Source: an uncultured Eudoraea sp. (GTDB lineage Bacteria; Bacteroidota; Bacteroidia; Flavobacteriales; Flavobacteriaceae). From it: a stretch of 42,547 nucleotides of DNA. The stretch lies in the NCBI GenBank assembly GCA_947258405.1, contig CAMYIE010000029.1, forward strand, positions 1-42,547, in the 5' to 3' direction. Position numbers and translations under genes: made by a program. Shown here one piece after another: positions 1 through 8,618 of the stretch (position 1 is its first letter; each line of letters starts with the position of its first letter). A model generated the notes under the pieces. That model ran no database searches and had not been told where the DNA came from. It was given only the letters and a program-made list of their open reading frames with translations.

Positions 1-1
1 C

Positions 2-1039
2 ATTACCACCGATCTATCTTCATTGGTTGACGATGCTGACGCCGATGCCAACAATGAACTTAATACAGGGATTGCACTTACTGGAACTTCGATCGAGGTG
101 ACCGATGCTGGTGGAACAATCTCCCAGGATCTGGATGGTACTTTTGCTACCGATGCGGAGCTCGCTGCGCTTAGCGTAAACGATGCTGATGCCGATCCTC
201 TCAACGAAATACAAAATATCACTTCAGTTGATGCCTCGGTTGTAATAACTTCATCTGGTAATGATTTTGACCTGTCTGTTTCCGGGGTCAACGACAACCA
301 AAATCTGACTGGTGCGTCCTTGTCTGGAACCGATCTAACAATTAATATTGAAAATGGAAGTGCTGCAGTAGCAGATTTAAGTAGTCTTGCTACCGATGCG
401 GAGCTCGCTGCCTTGAGTGTAGATGACGCTGATGCTGATCCAAACAACGAACTACAGACCTTGTCTAAAGCAGGGACTACAATAACGTTAAGCAACGGAG
501 GTGGTTCTGTAAGTGAAACCAATACATCTCTTGCTCAAAACACAACTACAGGTGTAATTACCTATACGAACGAAGCTGCTGCAAATCAGACAGCTAACGT
601 AGTATCCACAGACGCGAATAATTCTATCAGCGTAGGTTCTGATGGCGGAGCTTATTATGGTGCCTACGAAAAAATTGTGATTTGGGCAGAAGAAAATGGG
701 AGTCTGGCCAATAACCAGCTGGAATGGTCATTTGGTAATGGAGCTACTGGTCAAATCGGGATTCCGCTTCCCGAAGCTTGGGAAGCTTATGCTGTAAGCT
801 TTAATGCAGATGCTAATGGGGGATCGGATACGGTTACCATGGCTGTTACCGATTCGAATACAAATACGAATCTATTCACATTCACTGCAAGTGGTAATGC
901 CAATAATATGGTTTATACACAGATCTTAGCAAGTCCTGTGGCGATCCCTGCCGGTACAAGTATTGGTTTCCGCACTGTGACGGAATCTGGAAATGTAAGT
1001 GATGCGCGTGTCGCAGTTTTCTTAAGAAGGCGACCTTAA
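2..1039 (+). CDS. Repeat-containing surface/fibre-like protein, 5' end cut by window
   Basis: The reading frame is open from the first bases, so the true start lies outside the window and the TTG at 23 is only an internal codon. The protein carries an acidic motif of the form DDADADxNNEL three times (near residues 10, 60 and 140 of the visible part), twice preceded by ATDAELAALSV. This style is common in long secreted Flavobacteriaceae proteins. A 23-base DNA segment is identical at 146-168 and 389-411, giving an 81-residue repeat period. The last ~130 residues form a different, beta-rich domain ending AVFLRRRP, which resembles a fibre head or C1q-like end; this is inference. No type IX sorting domain is visible. 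The next gene follows after 13 bases and does carry one, so the two may be co-expressed. Function unknown. Confidence 0.8.
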   Translation: MTTDLSSLVDDADADANNELNTGIALTGTSIEVTDAGGTISQDLDGTFATDAELAALSVNDADADPLNEIQNITSVDASVVITSSGNDFDLSVSGVNDNQNLTGASLSGTDLTINIENGSAAVADLSSLATDAELAALSVDDADADPNNELQTLSKAGTTITLSNGGGSVSETNTSLAQNTTTGVITYTNEAAANQTANVVSTDANNSISVGSDGGAYYGAYEKIVIWAEENGSLANNQLEWSFGNGATGQIGIPLPEAWEAYAVSFNADANGGSDTVTMAVTDSNTNTNLFTFTASGNANNMVYTQILASPVAIPAGTSIGFRTVTESGNVSDARVAVFLRRRP

Positions 1040-1052
1040 TTAGTAATTACCT

Positions 1053-2222
1053 ATGCTTCTAAACAGGAACATATTCTATATACTAATTGCCATAGGGTTT
1101 TACCCGTTGGTTAATGCACAGGAGGCATTCCATAACTATGGTAATGTGCAGGTACACGATGCTGCTAATGTAGGCTTCCACCTCAACCTGATCAACGATG
1201 GAACCTTCGATCAGAATATGGGCATGATTGGTTTCTATAACGATGTTCGTCAACTTACCATATCAGGTGCATTTACACCTGTTTTTTACGATGCCGAAGT
1301 GGCGGTGGAGAACGGGTTAATCCTTGAAACTTCGGTAGGGGTAAATAACAACGGAAACCTGGTTTACGGTAATATCATCACCCCTCGTACAGGCTCGAGT
1401 ATCTACTCCAATTTTATGGATTACAGTTTCTATACCGGTGAAAGCGGATTATCGAAGGTAGATGGCTATGCTGCCATTACAAATAAAGATAATTTCATGT
1501 TCCCTGTAGGGAATGAAGACAGACTGCGACCACTCACCCTCGAATCTGTAGCGATCAATGCAATGGCAAAATGCGCTTACTTTTTTGAGGATCCCAATAA
1601 CACATCTAGCCTTAATCAGACATTCAACACCGGCACAAAAGCCTCTCAGTATATGTCGATTAGCGACAAAGAATTCTGGCGATTGGAAGGAGATGTTCCG
1701 TCTTCAGTAACCCTCACCTGGGACGTATATAGCAATGTTCCCGGCATTGCGGAATACCTTAGTGATTTAAAGGTGGTAGGTTGGAGCAAGAGTGAAAATC
1801 AGTGGGTTAATCTTGGAAATACAGCCACAGAAGGCGGCCGAGATTATGGTTCGATCACCTCAGAGGTCTTTACCCCAAGCGAATATGAAATCATTACGAT
1901 TGGCGGAAACGATGATGCTCTTGAAACCTTCGATACCATCGAATTAGACAACTATTTTATGACTCCTAACGGTGATGGGCAAAATGATATACTCGAACTG
2001 GACGGTATCACTCAATCGCCCAACAATTCACTTCAGATTTTTAACAGATATGGAGTCATGGTGTATTCCAAAGACAACTACAGAAATGAGTTCGACGGCC
2101 GTTCGAATCGTGAAACGGCTATTAAACAGAGCTCCGGACTGGAATCTGGTGTCTATTTCTACATCCTTACCATGCACGATCTAAGGCAAAAACATCAGGG
2201 CTATTTATACATTTCAAATTGA
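1053..2222 (+). CDS. Secreted protein with type B type IX secretion C-terminal domain
   Basis: The 389-residue protein starts at ATG 1053 with a signal peptide (hydrophobic residues ~7-20, then VNAQ). The C-terminal ~90 residues match the gliding-motility-associated type B sorting domain: NYFMTPNGDGQND, then IFNRYGVMVY, then GVYFYIL and a final strand ending YLYISN. That domain directs export across the outer membrane by the type IX secretion system. The middle (residues ~25-290) has no motif I recognise; it looks like a beta-rich adhesin body. It lies 13 bases after the repeat protein, so the pair is probably an operon. The export route is well supported, the binding target unknown. Confidence 0.85.
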   Translation: MLLNRNIFYILIAIGFYPLVNAQEAFHNYGNVQVHDAANVGFHLNLINDGTFDQNMGMIGFYNDVRQLTISGAFTPVFYDAEVAVENGLILETSVGVNNNGNLVYGNIITPRTGSSIYSNFMDYSFYTGESGLSKVDGYAAITNKDNFMFPVGNEDRLRPLTLESVAINAMAKCAYFFEDPNNTSSLNQTFNTGTKASQYMSISDKEFWRLEGDVPSSVTLTWDVYSNVPGIAEYLSDLKVVGWSKSENQWVNLGNTATEGGRDYGSITSEVFTPSEYEIITIGGNDDALETFDTIELDNYFMTPNGDGQNDILELDGITQSPNNSLQIFNRYGVMVYSKDNYRNEFDGRSNRETAIKQSSGLESGVYFYILTMHDLRQKHQGYLYISN

Positions 2223-2308
2223 TAAAGCCAGATGGTCTGGAATAGCATCAAATACTCTTTATAGCAGTGTGTTTTGAATTATAAAACCATAATTTATGAT
2301 TTTGGCCT

Positions 2309-2316
2309 TATTTTTG
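2309..2316 (+). promoter_or_regulatory. Bacteroidota -7 box upstream of the M15 peptidase
   Basis: TATTTTTG matches the Bacteroidota -7 consensus TAnnTTTG. It lies 52 bases before the ATG. No clear -33 TTTG is found at the usual distance, so this is a moderate call. Confidence 0.4.
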
Positions 2317-2368
2317 AAATATTGCTGATGCTGTTTTGGCGTTATAATAATGAAAAAGTGTCTTAGTT

Positions 2369-3100
2369 ATGAATAGAAGATCGTTTGTCATAAGGGGAGG
2401 TTTGATCGGTATTGCATTGAGTCTCCTGCCTCAGTTTACCATCGCTCAAGAACAGGAATTCGACATGATTGAACTGATGGGCAAAGCCGATATAGAGCTT
2501 TATGGTGATGGTTATGACCTCAGAAAAGAAGCTCATGATGCTTTTGTTGAAATGTACCAGGCTGCTCTTAAAGAGGGTATTGAAATAGAAGTAGTATCGA
2601 GCTATAGGAGTTTTGAGCGCCAGGCTGAAATTTTTGAAAGCAAATACGACAGATTTACTGAAGAAGGTCTGGAGCCGCTGGCGGCCATAGATAAGATCAT
2701 TGAATACTCTACCATTCCAGGTACCAGCAGGCATCATTGGGGTACGGAAATCGACATTGTCGATAAAAGGGGAGGAAAAGAAGGAGACGTTCTGGTTTCT
2801 GAAAAATTTGAATCGGGCGGACCTTATTCCAACCTAAAGGCCTGGATGGATAAAAATGCTAACAATTATGGTTTCTACCTGGTCTATACAGACGAGCCTA
2901 AACGAAGAGGTTTTAAATATGAACCCTGGCATTACAGCTATGCTCCACTTTCTATTCCAATGCTCACCAAATTTAGGAAGAAAAACATAATGCACTACCT
3001 GGATAAGGAAGATTTTGAAGGGTTGAAACACTTTACCACCGGCTTCATTAAAACCTATATCACCGACAATATTTTAGATATTAATCCAGAACTCTTGTAG
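2369..3100 (+). CDS. M15 (VanY-type) D-alanyl-D-alanine carboxypeptidase family protein
   Basis: The 243-residue protein has a twin-arginine-like N-terminus (MNRRSFVIRGG, then a hydrophobic stretch to ~residue 26), so it is probably exported and folded in the periplasm. The zinc site of the M15/VanY family is visible: SRHHWGTEIDIV supplies His122 and Asp129, and EPWHYSY supplies Glu185 and His188. The SSYRSFERQ segment (78-86) is the usual family motif. The family cleaves the terminal D-Ala from peptidoglycan stem peptides. It stands alone, 146 bases after the secreted protein, with its own -7 box. Family assignment is firm; the exact substrate is inferred. Confidence 0.9.
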   Translation: MNRRSFVIRGGLIGIALSLLPQFTIAQEQEFDMIELMGKADIELYGDGYDLRKEAHDAFVEMYQAALKEGIEIEVVSSYRSFERQAEIFESKYDRFTEEGLEPLAAIDKIIEYSTIPGTSRHHWGTEIDIVDKRGGKEGDVLVSEKFESGGPYSNLKAWMDKNANNYGFYLVYTDEPKRRGFKYEPWHYSYAPLSIPMLTKFRKKNIMHYLDKEDFEGLKHFTTGFIKTYITDNILDINPELL

Positions 3101-3142
3101 CAATTTTGTACTTTGACGGATAGTTAATTGTCCACTGTTAGA

Positions 3143-3913
3143 ATGAGAAGAGGTAGCTGGAAAATCCGGATTTTCATAGGTCTTGTTATTGTAGCCTTTG
3201 CACTGGTGCAACGTTGCAGCAACAAAGAAGCGAATCCTTATACCGGCCGTGTACAGAATATAAATATGTCTGCTGATCAGGAAATTGCTATCGGTCTTCA
3301 GAGTGCACCTGAAATAGCACAGCAATACGGTGGTCTTTACCCAGATGAAAGGTTTCAAACCCTGGTTGATGCCGTGGGTTCGAGGCTGGTCACTAACAGT
3401 ATTGCCAGAGAAACACCCTATGAGTACGAATTTCATCTGTTGGCAGACGACCGGACCATTAACGCATTTGCCCTTCCGGGTGGTCAGGTCTTTATCACTT
3501 ATGCCCTGTTCAAACAGTTAAATGAATCTCAATTGGCGGGAGTCCTCGGCCATGAGATCGGCCATGTTATTGGTCGGCATTCGGCCGAACGAATAGCAGA
3601 AACCAATTTTTGGAAAACAGTAGCCATGGGTGCTTCGGTAGGAGCAGATTCCGGCAGTATTGTGGCAGGTATCGGTCAGAATACACTATTAACCAACGGA
3701 AGGGGTGACGAATTGGAAAGTGATGATCTCGGAGTACTGTTTATGATCCAATCGGGTTATGAACCGGAAGAAATGATCCAGGTAATGAAGATCTTAAAAA
3801 AGGCAGCAGGCCCTGATCGTGTGCCTGAATTCCAGAGCACCCATCCCGATCCGGATAACCGTATCGAAAAAATCCGACAAGCGATCAAAAAATACGGTGG
3901 AATGCAGGAGTGA
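3143..3913 (+). CDS. M48 family zinc metalloprotease
   Basis: I start the protein at ATG 3143 (256 aa) because the residues that follow form a typical positively charged N-terminus and signal anchor (MRRGSWKIRIFIGLVIVAFALV). A TTG 15 bases upstream is the longer alternative. HEIGHVIGRH at residues 137-146 is the zinc motif, with the third ligand expected in DELESDDLG (189-197). NAFALPGGQVFI (~107-118) is also characteristic of the M48/BepA-like family. Cys25 follows the hydrophobic segment but has Arg before it, so it is not a convincing lipobox. Likely role: periplasmic protein quality control. It lies 42 bases after the M15 gene. Confidence 0.9.
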   Translation: MRRGSWKIRIFIGLVIVAFALVQRCSNKEANPYTGRVQNINMSADQEIAIGLQSAPEIAQQYGGLYPDERFQTLVDAVGSRLVTNSIARETPYEYEFHLLADDRTINAFALPGGQVFITYALFKQLNESQLAGVLGHEIGHVIGRHSAERIAETNFWKTVAMGASVGADSGSIVAGIGQNTLLTNGRGDELESDDLGVLFMIQSGYEPEEMIQVMKILKKAAGPDRVPEFQSTHPDPDNRIEKIRQAIKKYGGMQE

Positions 3914-3955
3914 CCTCCATTCCCAAGATGAAATAGGTATTTGAACGAATTTTTA

Positions 3956-3963
3956 TATATTTG
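3956..3963 (+). promoter_or_regulatory. Bacteroidota -7 box upstream of the 55-residue protein
   Basis: TATATTTG is a perfect TAnnTTTG match, 71 bases before ATG 4035. The nearest TTTG is too close to be a normal -33 element. Confidence 0.35.
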
Positions 3964-4034
3964 ATTTATATCCAAATCTGACCATTATCCCAATTTAGCC
4001 CTTATAGCTTTGATTTCTTTGAAAATGAAACTAT

Positions 4035-4202
4035 ATGGGAACACTATTACACTTTAAGAAACTTTATTTTGATGCATTTGACGATTGTAAACCAGAAATA
4101 CTGGTCTACCTGCTTAAAGGGTATTCCTTTTTCTGTGCAATGATGCTCATTATGGCATTTTACGCCCTTATGTACAGGGCCTTTACCGGATTTGATTTCT
4201 AA
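4035..4202 (+). CDS. Small membrane protein, 55 aa (DUF6747-like)
   Basis: This short gene starts MGTLLHFKKLYFDAFDD and has one hydrophobic segment at residues ~31-48 (SFFCAMMLIMAFYALMY). It resembles a small Flavobacteriaceae-restricted family I believe is DUF6747; the assignment is from memory. Support for it being real: a codable ATG, a perfect -7 box 71 bases upstream, and a strong intrinsic terminator 31 bases downstream, so it looks like a single-gene transcript. Function unknown; inner membrane by prediction. Confidence 0.65.
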   Translation: MGTLLHFKKLYFDAFDDCKPEILVYLLKGYSFFCAMMLIMAFYALMYRAFTGFDF

Positions 4203-4232
4203 ATTCTTTTACGAGAACAGTTTAGAATGAAA

Positions 4233-4266
4233 AAATCCTGACGATTATGTCAGGATTTCTTTTTTT
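4233..4266. terminator. Bidirectional intrinsic terminator
   Basis: A perfect 10-bp stem (AAATCCTGAC / GTCAGGATTT) with a 6-base loop is followed by a T run on the plus strand and preceded by an A run that acts as a T run on the minus strand. It sits between the convergent 55-residue gene and the ankyrin gene and can serve both. Confidence 0.85.
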
Positions 4267-4282
4267 GATGAATAAACGCCGA

Positions 4283-4678
4283 TTAACTTCTCATAGCGGA
4301 TTCAAGTACTTCCAATGCTTCTTTTGCATTAGACATTTCTGCGTATTTCTTCGCGGTATACCCTCTGTCGCTCTTTAACTTCAGATTTGCACCATCCTGG
4401 ATAAGAATTTCCAGAATCTCTGCTTTGTTGTAACGAGCTGCAAACATGGCAGGAGTTAATCCCACAGATTTTTCATTAACATCGGCCCCCAGTTCGATCA
4501 ATTTCTTAACGGTGTCTACGTCGCCTTTCATAATCGCTTTACAAAATGGATTTACATCGTAGTTCACCGAAGCAGTGAGTTCACAAACAGGTTCGGTAAC
4601 AGTTGAATTGTAAATGGCATAAATGCCGGTTACCGCCATTAAACAAAGGGCGGTTGCAGTTAGGATTGTTTTTCTCAT
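4283..4678 (-). CDS. Exported ankyrin-repeat protein
   Basis: I start at the internal ATG at 4678 (131 aa) because MRKTILTATALCLMAVTGIYA is a clean signal peptide. A longer frame to 4756 would put 26 unrelated residues in front of it. Residues ~50-125 form about two and a half ankyrin repeats (NPFCKAIMKGDVDTVKKLIE, then GLTPAMFAARYNKAEILEIL, then RGYTAKKYAEM). Ankyrin repeats mediate protein binding; the partner is unknown. It is single-gene, converges on the 55-residue gene, and shares its terminator. Confidence 0.85.
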   Translation of the reverse strand: MRKTILTATALCLMAVTGIYAIYNSTVTEPVCELTASVNYDVNPFCKAIMKGDVDTVKKLIELGADVNEKSVGLTPAMFAARYNKAEILEILIQDGANLKLKSDRGYTAKKYAEMSNAKEALEVLESAMRS

Positions 4679-4875
4679 GATGAAATGATTTAATTGATGA
4701 ATAATAGTTATATAAAGATAGACGGCCTTTTGGCGGTTTTGTTTCACCATTAACACTTATATAACTAAAGTTTAACAAGACTAACTGCCGGGCCGTTAAT
4801 TTTTTAACACTGGATTATTACCGGCTAAAAGAAAAAAAGCGAGTCGAAAATGTAGTAATCCTTCCCATTTCATAG

Positions 4876-4883
4876 TATTTTTG
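4876..4883 (+). promoter_or_regulatory. Bacteroidota -7 box of gpmI
   Basis: TATTTTTG is a perfect TAnnTTTG match, 25 bases before the gpmI ATG, which leaves a short leader. The -33 element is not evident. Confidence 0.5.
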
Positions 4884-4908
4884 AACTTTTTGGTGAAAAG
4901 ATAATAGC

Positions 4909-6426
4909 ATGAACAAGAAAGTTATATTGATGATTTTAGACGGATGGGGAATTTCTCCAGATCCCAAAGTCTCTGCTATCGACAATGCCAATACTCCCTT
5001 TGTCGATTCGCTTTATGATAAATATCCTCACACTACGCTGCAGACAGATGGACTAAATGTTGGCTTGCCGGAAGGGCAAATGGGAAACAGTGAAGTAGGC
5101 CATATGAACCTTGGTGCCGGAAGGATAGTCTATCAGGACCTGGTAAAGATCAACCTGGCTGTGGAGAATAACAGTTTGAAGGATGAGGTTGTCCTTGCCG
5201 ATGCCTTAAAACATGCAAGTAAAAATAACCTGGCCGTCCATTTCCTAGGATTGCTGAGTGATGGCGGAGTTCATAGCCATATCAATCACCTGAAAGGTCT
5301 GCTGGATGCCAGCGAATATTATGATGTCAAGAAAGCCTATGTACATGCCTTCACAGATGGAAGGGATGTAGATCCTAAAAGTGGTAAAGGCTTTTTAGAA
5401 GATGTTGAAGCCTACTGTAAAGATAAAAATGCACAACTCGCTTCTGTAGTGGGTCGATATTACGCTATGGACAGGGATAAAAGGTGGGAACGTGTAAAAC
5501 TGGCCTATGACCTCCTTGTACATGGTAAAGGGGAAAAAAGCACTGATATTCCATCGTCTGTCCAAAGGAGTTATGATGAGGATGTAACAGATGAGTTCCT
5601 AAAACCAATCGTAAAGGTCAACGATGAAGGAGCACCTCTTACTACCATAAAAGATGGTGACCTGGTGATCTTTTTTAATTTCAGAACCGATCGGGGAAGA
5701 GAACTAACTCAGGTGCTCAGTCAGAAGAATTTTCACGAGCACAATATGCACAAGCTCAACCTGCGCTATGTGACGATGACCAACTACGATGATACTTTTG
5801 AAGGGATCGATGTGATCTATGGTAAGGATAATATTCAGCAAACCCTGGGAGAGGTATTGGCTATTAGCGGTAAACAACAGATTCGTATCGCCGAAACGGA
5901 AAAATATCCACACGTCACCTTTTTCTTTAACGGTGGACGTGAGGTTCCCTTCGAGGGAGAAAGGCGCATCCTGTGCCCATCCCCTAAAGTAGCTACCTAC
6001 GACCTGCAGCCAGAGATGAGTGCTTTTGAGGTGCGTGATTCTATTGTACCGGAACTGGAAAAGGGCGAAGCAGATTTTATCTGCCTGAATTTCGCCAATC
6101 CTGATATGGTAGGCCATACCGGAGTGATGTCTGCTGCGATTAAGGCCTGTGAAACGGTAGACAGTTGTGCCAACACTGTGATCTCAACCGGACTTGAACA
6201 CGGATATTCCACCCTGGTGATTGCCGACCATGGGAATTGCGATACCATGTTCAACCCCGATGGCTCTCCCAATACCGCCCATACCACTAACCCGGTTCCG
6301 CTTATCGTGGTCGATCCCGATGTAAAAGAGGTCAGAAATGGTGTATTAGGCGATATCGCACCCACCATATTAGCGCTATTGGGAATAGATCAGCCAGAAC
6401 TGATGACACGAAAAAGCCTGGTCTAG
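4909..6426 (+). CDS. gpmI: 2,3-bisphosphoglycerate-independent phosphoglycerate mutase
   Basis: It interconverts 3- and 2-phosphoglycerate in glycolysis and gluconeogenesis, using two Mn2+ ions and a phosphoserine intermediate. At 505 aa it has the normal length. Visible family features are the N-terminal metal motif LDGWG (Asp11), the catalytic serine Ser61 in MGNSEVGHMNLG, the HAFTDGRDVDP segment (~residues 146-156), and the C-terminal metal site VIADHGNCDTM. The gene is preceded by a perfect -7 box and followed after 23 bases by map, with which it may be co-transcribed. No anomaly seen. Confidence 0.97.
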   Translation: MNKKVILMILDGWGISPDPKVSAIDNANTPFVDSLYDKYPHTTLQTDGLNVGLPEGQMGNSEVGHMNLGAGRIVYQDLVKINLAVENNSLKDEVVLADALKHASKNNLAVHFLGLLSDGGVHSHINHLKGLLDASEYYDVKKAYVHAFTDGRDVDPKSGKGFLEDVEAYCKDKNAQLASVVGRYYAMDRDKRWERVKLAYDLLVHGKGEKSTDIPSSVQRSYDEDVTDEFLKPIVKVNDEGAPLTTIKDGDLVIFFNFRTDRGRELTQVLSQKNFHEHNMHKLNLRYVTMTNYDDTFEGIDVIYGKDNIQQTLGEVLAISGKQQIRIAETEKYPHVTFFFNGGREVPFEGERRILCPSPKVATYDLQPEMSAFEVRDSIVPELEKGEADFICLNFANPDMVGHTGVMSAAIKACETVDSCANTVISTGLEHGYSTLVIADHGNCDTMFNPDGSPNTAHTTNPVPLIVVDPDVKEVRNGVLGDIAPTILALLGIDQPELMTRKSLV

Positions 6427-6449
6427 CATATACATTACTTTTACGGATT

Positions 6450-7268
6450 ATGTTAAAGCTGAAATCTCACGAAGAAATAGAACTCATACGAGAAAGCGCG
6501 CTGATTGTCTCTAAGACACTTGGAATGCTGGCCGCTGAGATTAAACCTGGAGTAGATGCGCTTTATCTGGATGGCCTGGCCGAGAGTTTTATTCGTGATC
6601 ATGGTGCGACACCCGGATTTCTGGGTATGTACGACTTTCCTAACACACTTAATATGAGCCCTAACGCTCAGGTAGTTCATGGTATCCCCACCAAAGAACC
6701 TTTAAAAGAAGGAGATATCATCTCGGTAGATTGCGGTGCGCTAAAAAACGGGTACTATGGAGACCATGCCTATACCTTTGAAGTGGGTGAGGTGGGCGAT
6801 AAAGTCAGGAAACTGCTAAGGGTAACCAAAGAATCGCTTTATGCAGGTATTCGCCAATTCCGGTCCGGAAACCGGGTGGGAGATGTAGGTTACGCCATCC
6901 AGCAGTATTGCGAAAGCCATGGTTATGGCGTAGTACGCGAACTGGTGGGTCACGGACTTGGTAAAAAACTTCATGAAGCACCGGAAATGCCTAATTATGG
7001 CAAGAGAGGACGTGGGAAAAAATTTCAGGAAGGGATGGTTGTCGCAATTGAACCGATGATCAATATGGGTACCCGCCGAATAAAACAACTCAACGACGGC
7101 TGGACTATACTCACTGCGGACGGACAACCCAGTGCCCATTTCGAGCACAATGTCGCTATAGTGGATGGCAAACCCGAACTTCTTTCCACATTCCAGTACA
7201 TATACGATGCACTTGGAATCGTGTCCAATGAAGAAGACGAATTCCGGCAACAAAAGCTGGTTCTGTAG
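6450..7268 (+). CDS. map: Methionine aminopeptidase, type I
   Basis: It removes the initiator methionine from nascent proteins. The 272-residue single-domain enzyme shows all five metal ligands of the type I family: Asp94 and Asp105 (in SVDCGALKNGYYGDH), His168 (VGHGLGKKLHE), Glu201 (VAIEPMI) and Glu232 (EHNVAIVDG). No N-terminal zinc-finger extension is present. It follows gpmI by 23 bases. Downstream, before the methyltransferase gene, a GxxExxY insertion with flanking repeats has come in. Confidence 0.97.
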   Translation: MLKLKSHEEIELIRESALIVSKTLGMLAAEIKPGVDALYLDGLAESFIRDHGATPGFLGMYDFPNTLNMSPNAQVVHGIPTKEPLKEGDIISVDCGALKNGYYGDHAYTFEVGEVGDKVRKLLRVTKESLYAGIRQFRSGNRVGDVGYAIQQYCESHGYGVVRELVGHGLGKKLHEAPEMPNYGKRGRGKKFQEGMVVAIEPMINMGTRRIKQLNDGWTILTADGQPSAHFEHNVAIVDGKPELLSTFQYIYDALGIVSNEEDEFRQQKLVL

Positions 7269-7349
7269 ACCACTAATAGTTGTTCCGAAAAATGCATGGG
7301 AATTGCGGCGAAATACGCGACATTAGCATCTATAGTCAAAAAGCTAAAA

Positions 7350-7387
7350 CACAGAGGATCACAGAGAATTCACAGAGGTACTCAGAG
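7350..7387 (+). repeat. CACAGAG repeat array, upstream arm of the GxxExxY element
   Basis: CACAGAG occurs at 7350, 7360 and 7371, and CTCAGAG at 7381: four cores spaced 10-11 bases. The reverse complement CTCTGTG is arrayed on the other side of the GxxExxY gene (7801-7837), so the two arrays form an imperfect inverted repeat around one gene. Confidence 0.85.
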
Positions 7388-7427
7388 TAAAATGGAGATC
7401 AAATGACTATTTAAGAATGTTAATTAC

Positions 7428-7814
7428 ATGACAGACAATGAATTAACGAAAATCATAATTGGTTCGGCAATAAACGTGCATAAAAGTTTAGGTCCCGGAC
7501 TATTGGAATCTGCTTATCAGGAGTGTTTATACTACGAGCTTAGATTAAAGTCCTTAACGGTAATTAAAGAACTGCCGCTACCTATTGTGTATAAAGAGGT
7601 AAAGTTAGATCATGGTTATCGAATCGACTTGCTTGTGGAGAATCGGTTTGTAATAGAATTAAAAACTGTCGAGTATTTTACAGATGTTCATAGTGCTCAA
7701 ATTCTGACATATTTAAAACTAGGTGGTTTTGAATTAGGACTGCTAATTAATTTTCATACCTCCTTACTAAAAAACGGGATTAAGCGTTTTACCAATAAAC
7801 CTCTGTGCAACTAA
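7428..7814 (+). CDS. GxxExxY family protein (PD-(D/E)XK-like fold)
   Basis: The 128-residue protein contains the naming motif GPGLLESAY (residues ~24-32) and a nuclease-like core, GYRIDLLVENRFVIELKTVE (~63-82), with the D...ExK arrangement of the PD-(D/E)XK superfamily. Function is unestablished in the family; a nuclease role is only suggested by the core. Its last codons (PLCN) and stop lie inside the downstream CTCTGTG array. More AT-rich than map and the methyltransferase beside it, it sits in an otherwise ordinary gene junction with inverted repeat arrays on both sides, which suggests insertion as a unit. Confidence 0.88.
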   Translation: MTDNELTKIIIGSAINVHKSLGPGLLESAYQECLYYELRLKSLTVIKELPLPIVYKEVKLDHGYRIDLLVENRFVIELKTVEYFTDVHSAQILTYLKLGGFELGLLINFHTSLLKNGIKRFTNKPLCN

Positions 7815-7837
7815 TTTTAGCTCTGTGTAACTCTGTG
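7801..7837 (+). repeat. CTCTGTG repeat array, downstream arm of the GxxExxY element
   Basis: CTCTGTG occurs at 7801, 7821 and 7831. It is the exact reverse complement of the upstream CACAGAG core. The array overlaps the GxxExxY stop codon and ends 13 bases before the GTG start of the methyltransferase. Confidence 0.85.
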
Positions 7838-7850
7838 TAATTTTAAACTT

Positions 7851-8618
7851 GTGAAGCAGATATTCAAATACCTATTGAACTTAATTCCCAGGCCCTTGCT
7901 GATCAGGCTGAGCTATTGGTTTCGGCCGCTGCTGGTTCTTTTTTTACGCGGTTCCAGGTATGAAGATCCTATTGACGGCAAAGAATTCCGAAAGTTCCTG
8001 CCCTATGGATACGAGCACCCTCGTGAGAATGTCCTCTCCCCCTCTACCCTGTCCCTGGAACGCCACCGATTGCTCTGGCTGTTTTTAAAAAACCATACCA
8101 ATTTTTTCACCCGCTCTGCCCGTGTATTGCACTTTGCCCCCGAACAAGCCTTTCATCAACGGTTTAAGAAGCTGCAAAATATTGAATACACTACCACCGA
8201 TCTGGATTCACCCCTGGCCGATGTAAAGGCAGATATCTGCAACCTGCCATTTGAAGCTGATTCTTTCGATGTAATCCTTTGCAATCACGTACTGGAACAT
8301 ATAGAAGATGATTCGGCTGCGATGAAAGAATTATTCCGGGTAATGGCCACGGGTGGCTGGGGAGTCTTTCAGATTCCACAAGACCTGAAACGCGACAAAA
8401 CTTTCGAGGATCCCAGTATAACGGATAAAAAAGATCGGGCCAGGATCTTTGGGCAGTACGATCATGTCAGGATCTATGGGCGGGACTATTTTGATAAACT
8501 ACGCTCCATCGGATTTACAGTCGAAGAAGTAGATCTTACCACCTCTATGTCAGTGGAAGAAGTGGAAAGGTATCGCCTGGCTAAAGGAGAGATTATACCA
8601 CTGGTAAAAAAATCATAA
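7851..8618 (+). CDS. Class I SAM-dependent methyltransferase
   Basis: The 255-residue protein starts at GTG 7851. Motif I is diverged (RVLHFAPEQAF, ~residues 92-102), followed by the acidic motif YTTTDLDSPLADV and a clear motif IV/post-IV stretch FDVILCNHVLEHIEDD (~140-155) typical of Methyltransf_11 proteins. The substrate cannot be told. The first ~35 residues are hydrophobic and basic, so membrane association is possible. Its 3' end overlaps the convergent apbE by 6 bases. The start codon follows directly on the GxxExxY repeat array, so the element now supplies its upstream region. Confidence 0.85.
   Translation: MKQIFKYLLNLIPRPLLIRLSYWFRPLLVLFLRGSRYEDPIDGKEFRKFLPYGYEHPRENVLSPSTLSLERHRLLWLFLKNHTNFFTRSARVLHFAPEQAFHQRFKKLQNIEYTTTDLDSPLADVKADICNLPFEADSFDVILCNHVLEHIEDDSAAMKELFRVMATGGWGVFQIPQDLKRDKTFEDPSITDKKDRARIFGQYDHVRIYGRDYFDKLRSIGFTVEEVDLTTSMSVEEVERYRLAKGEIIPLVKKS

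Noticed and set aside
7350-7837. Ordinary transposon with terminal inverted repeats
   Set aside because: Ends are arrays of short cores rather than one terminal repeat, no target-site duplication is obvious, and the only gene is not a transposase.
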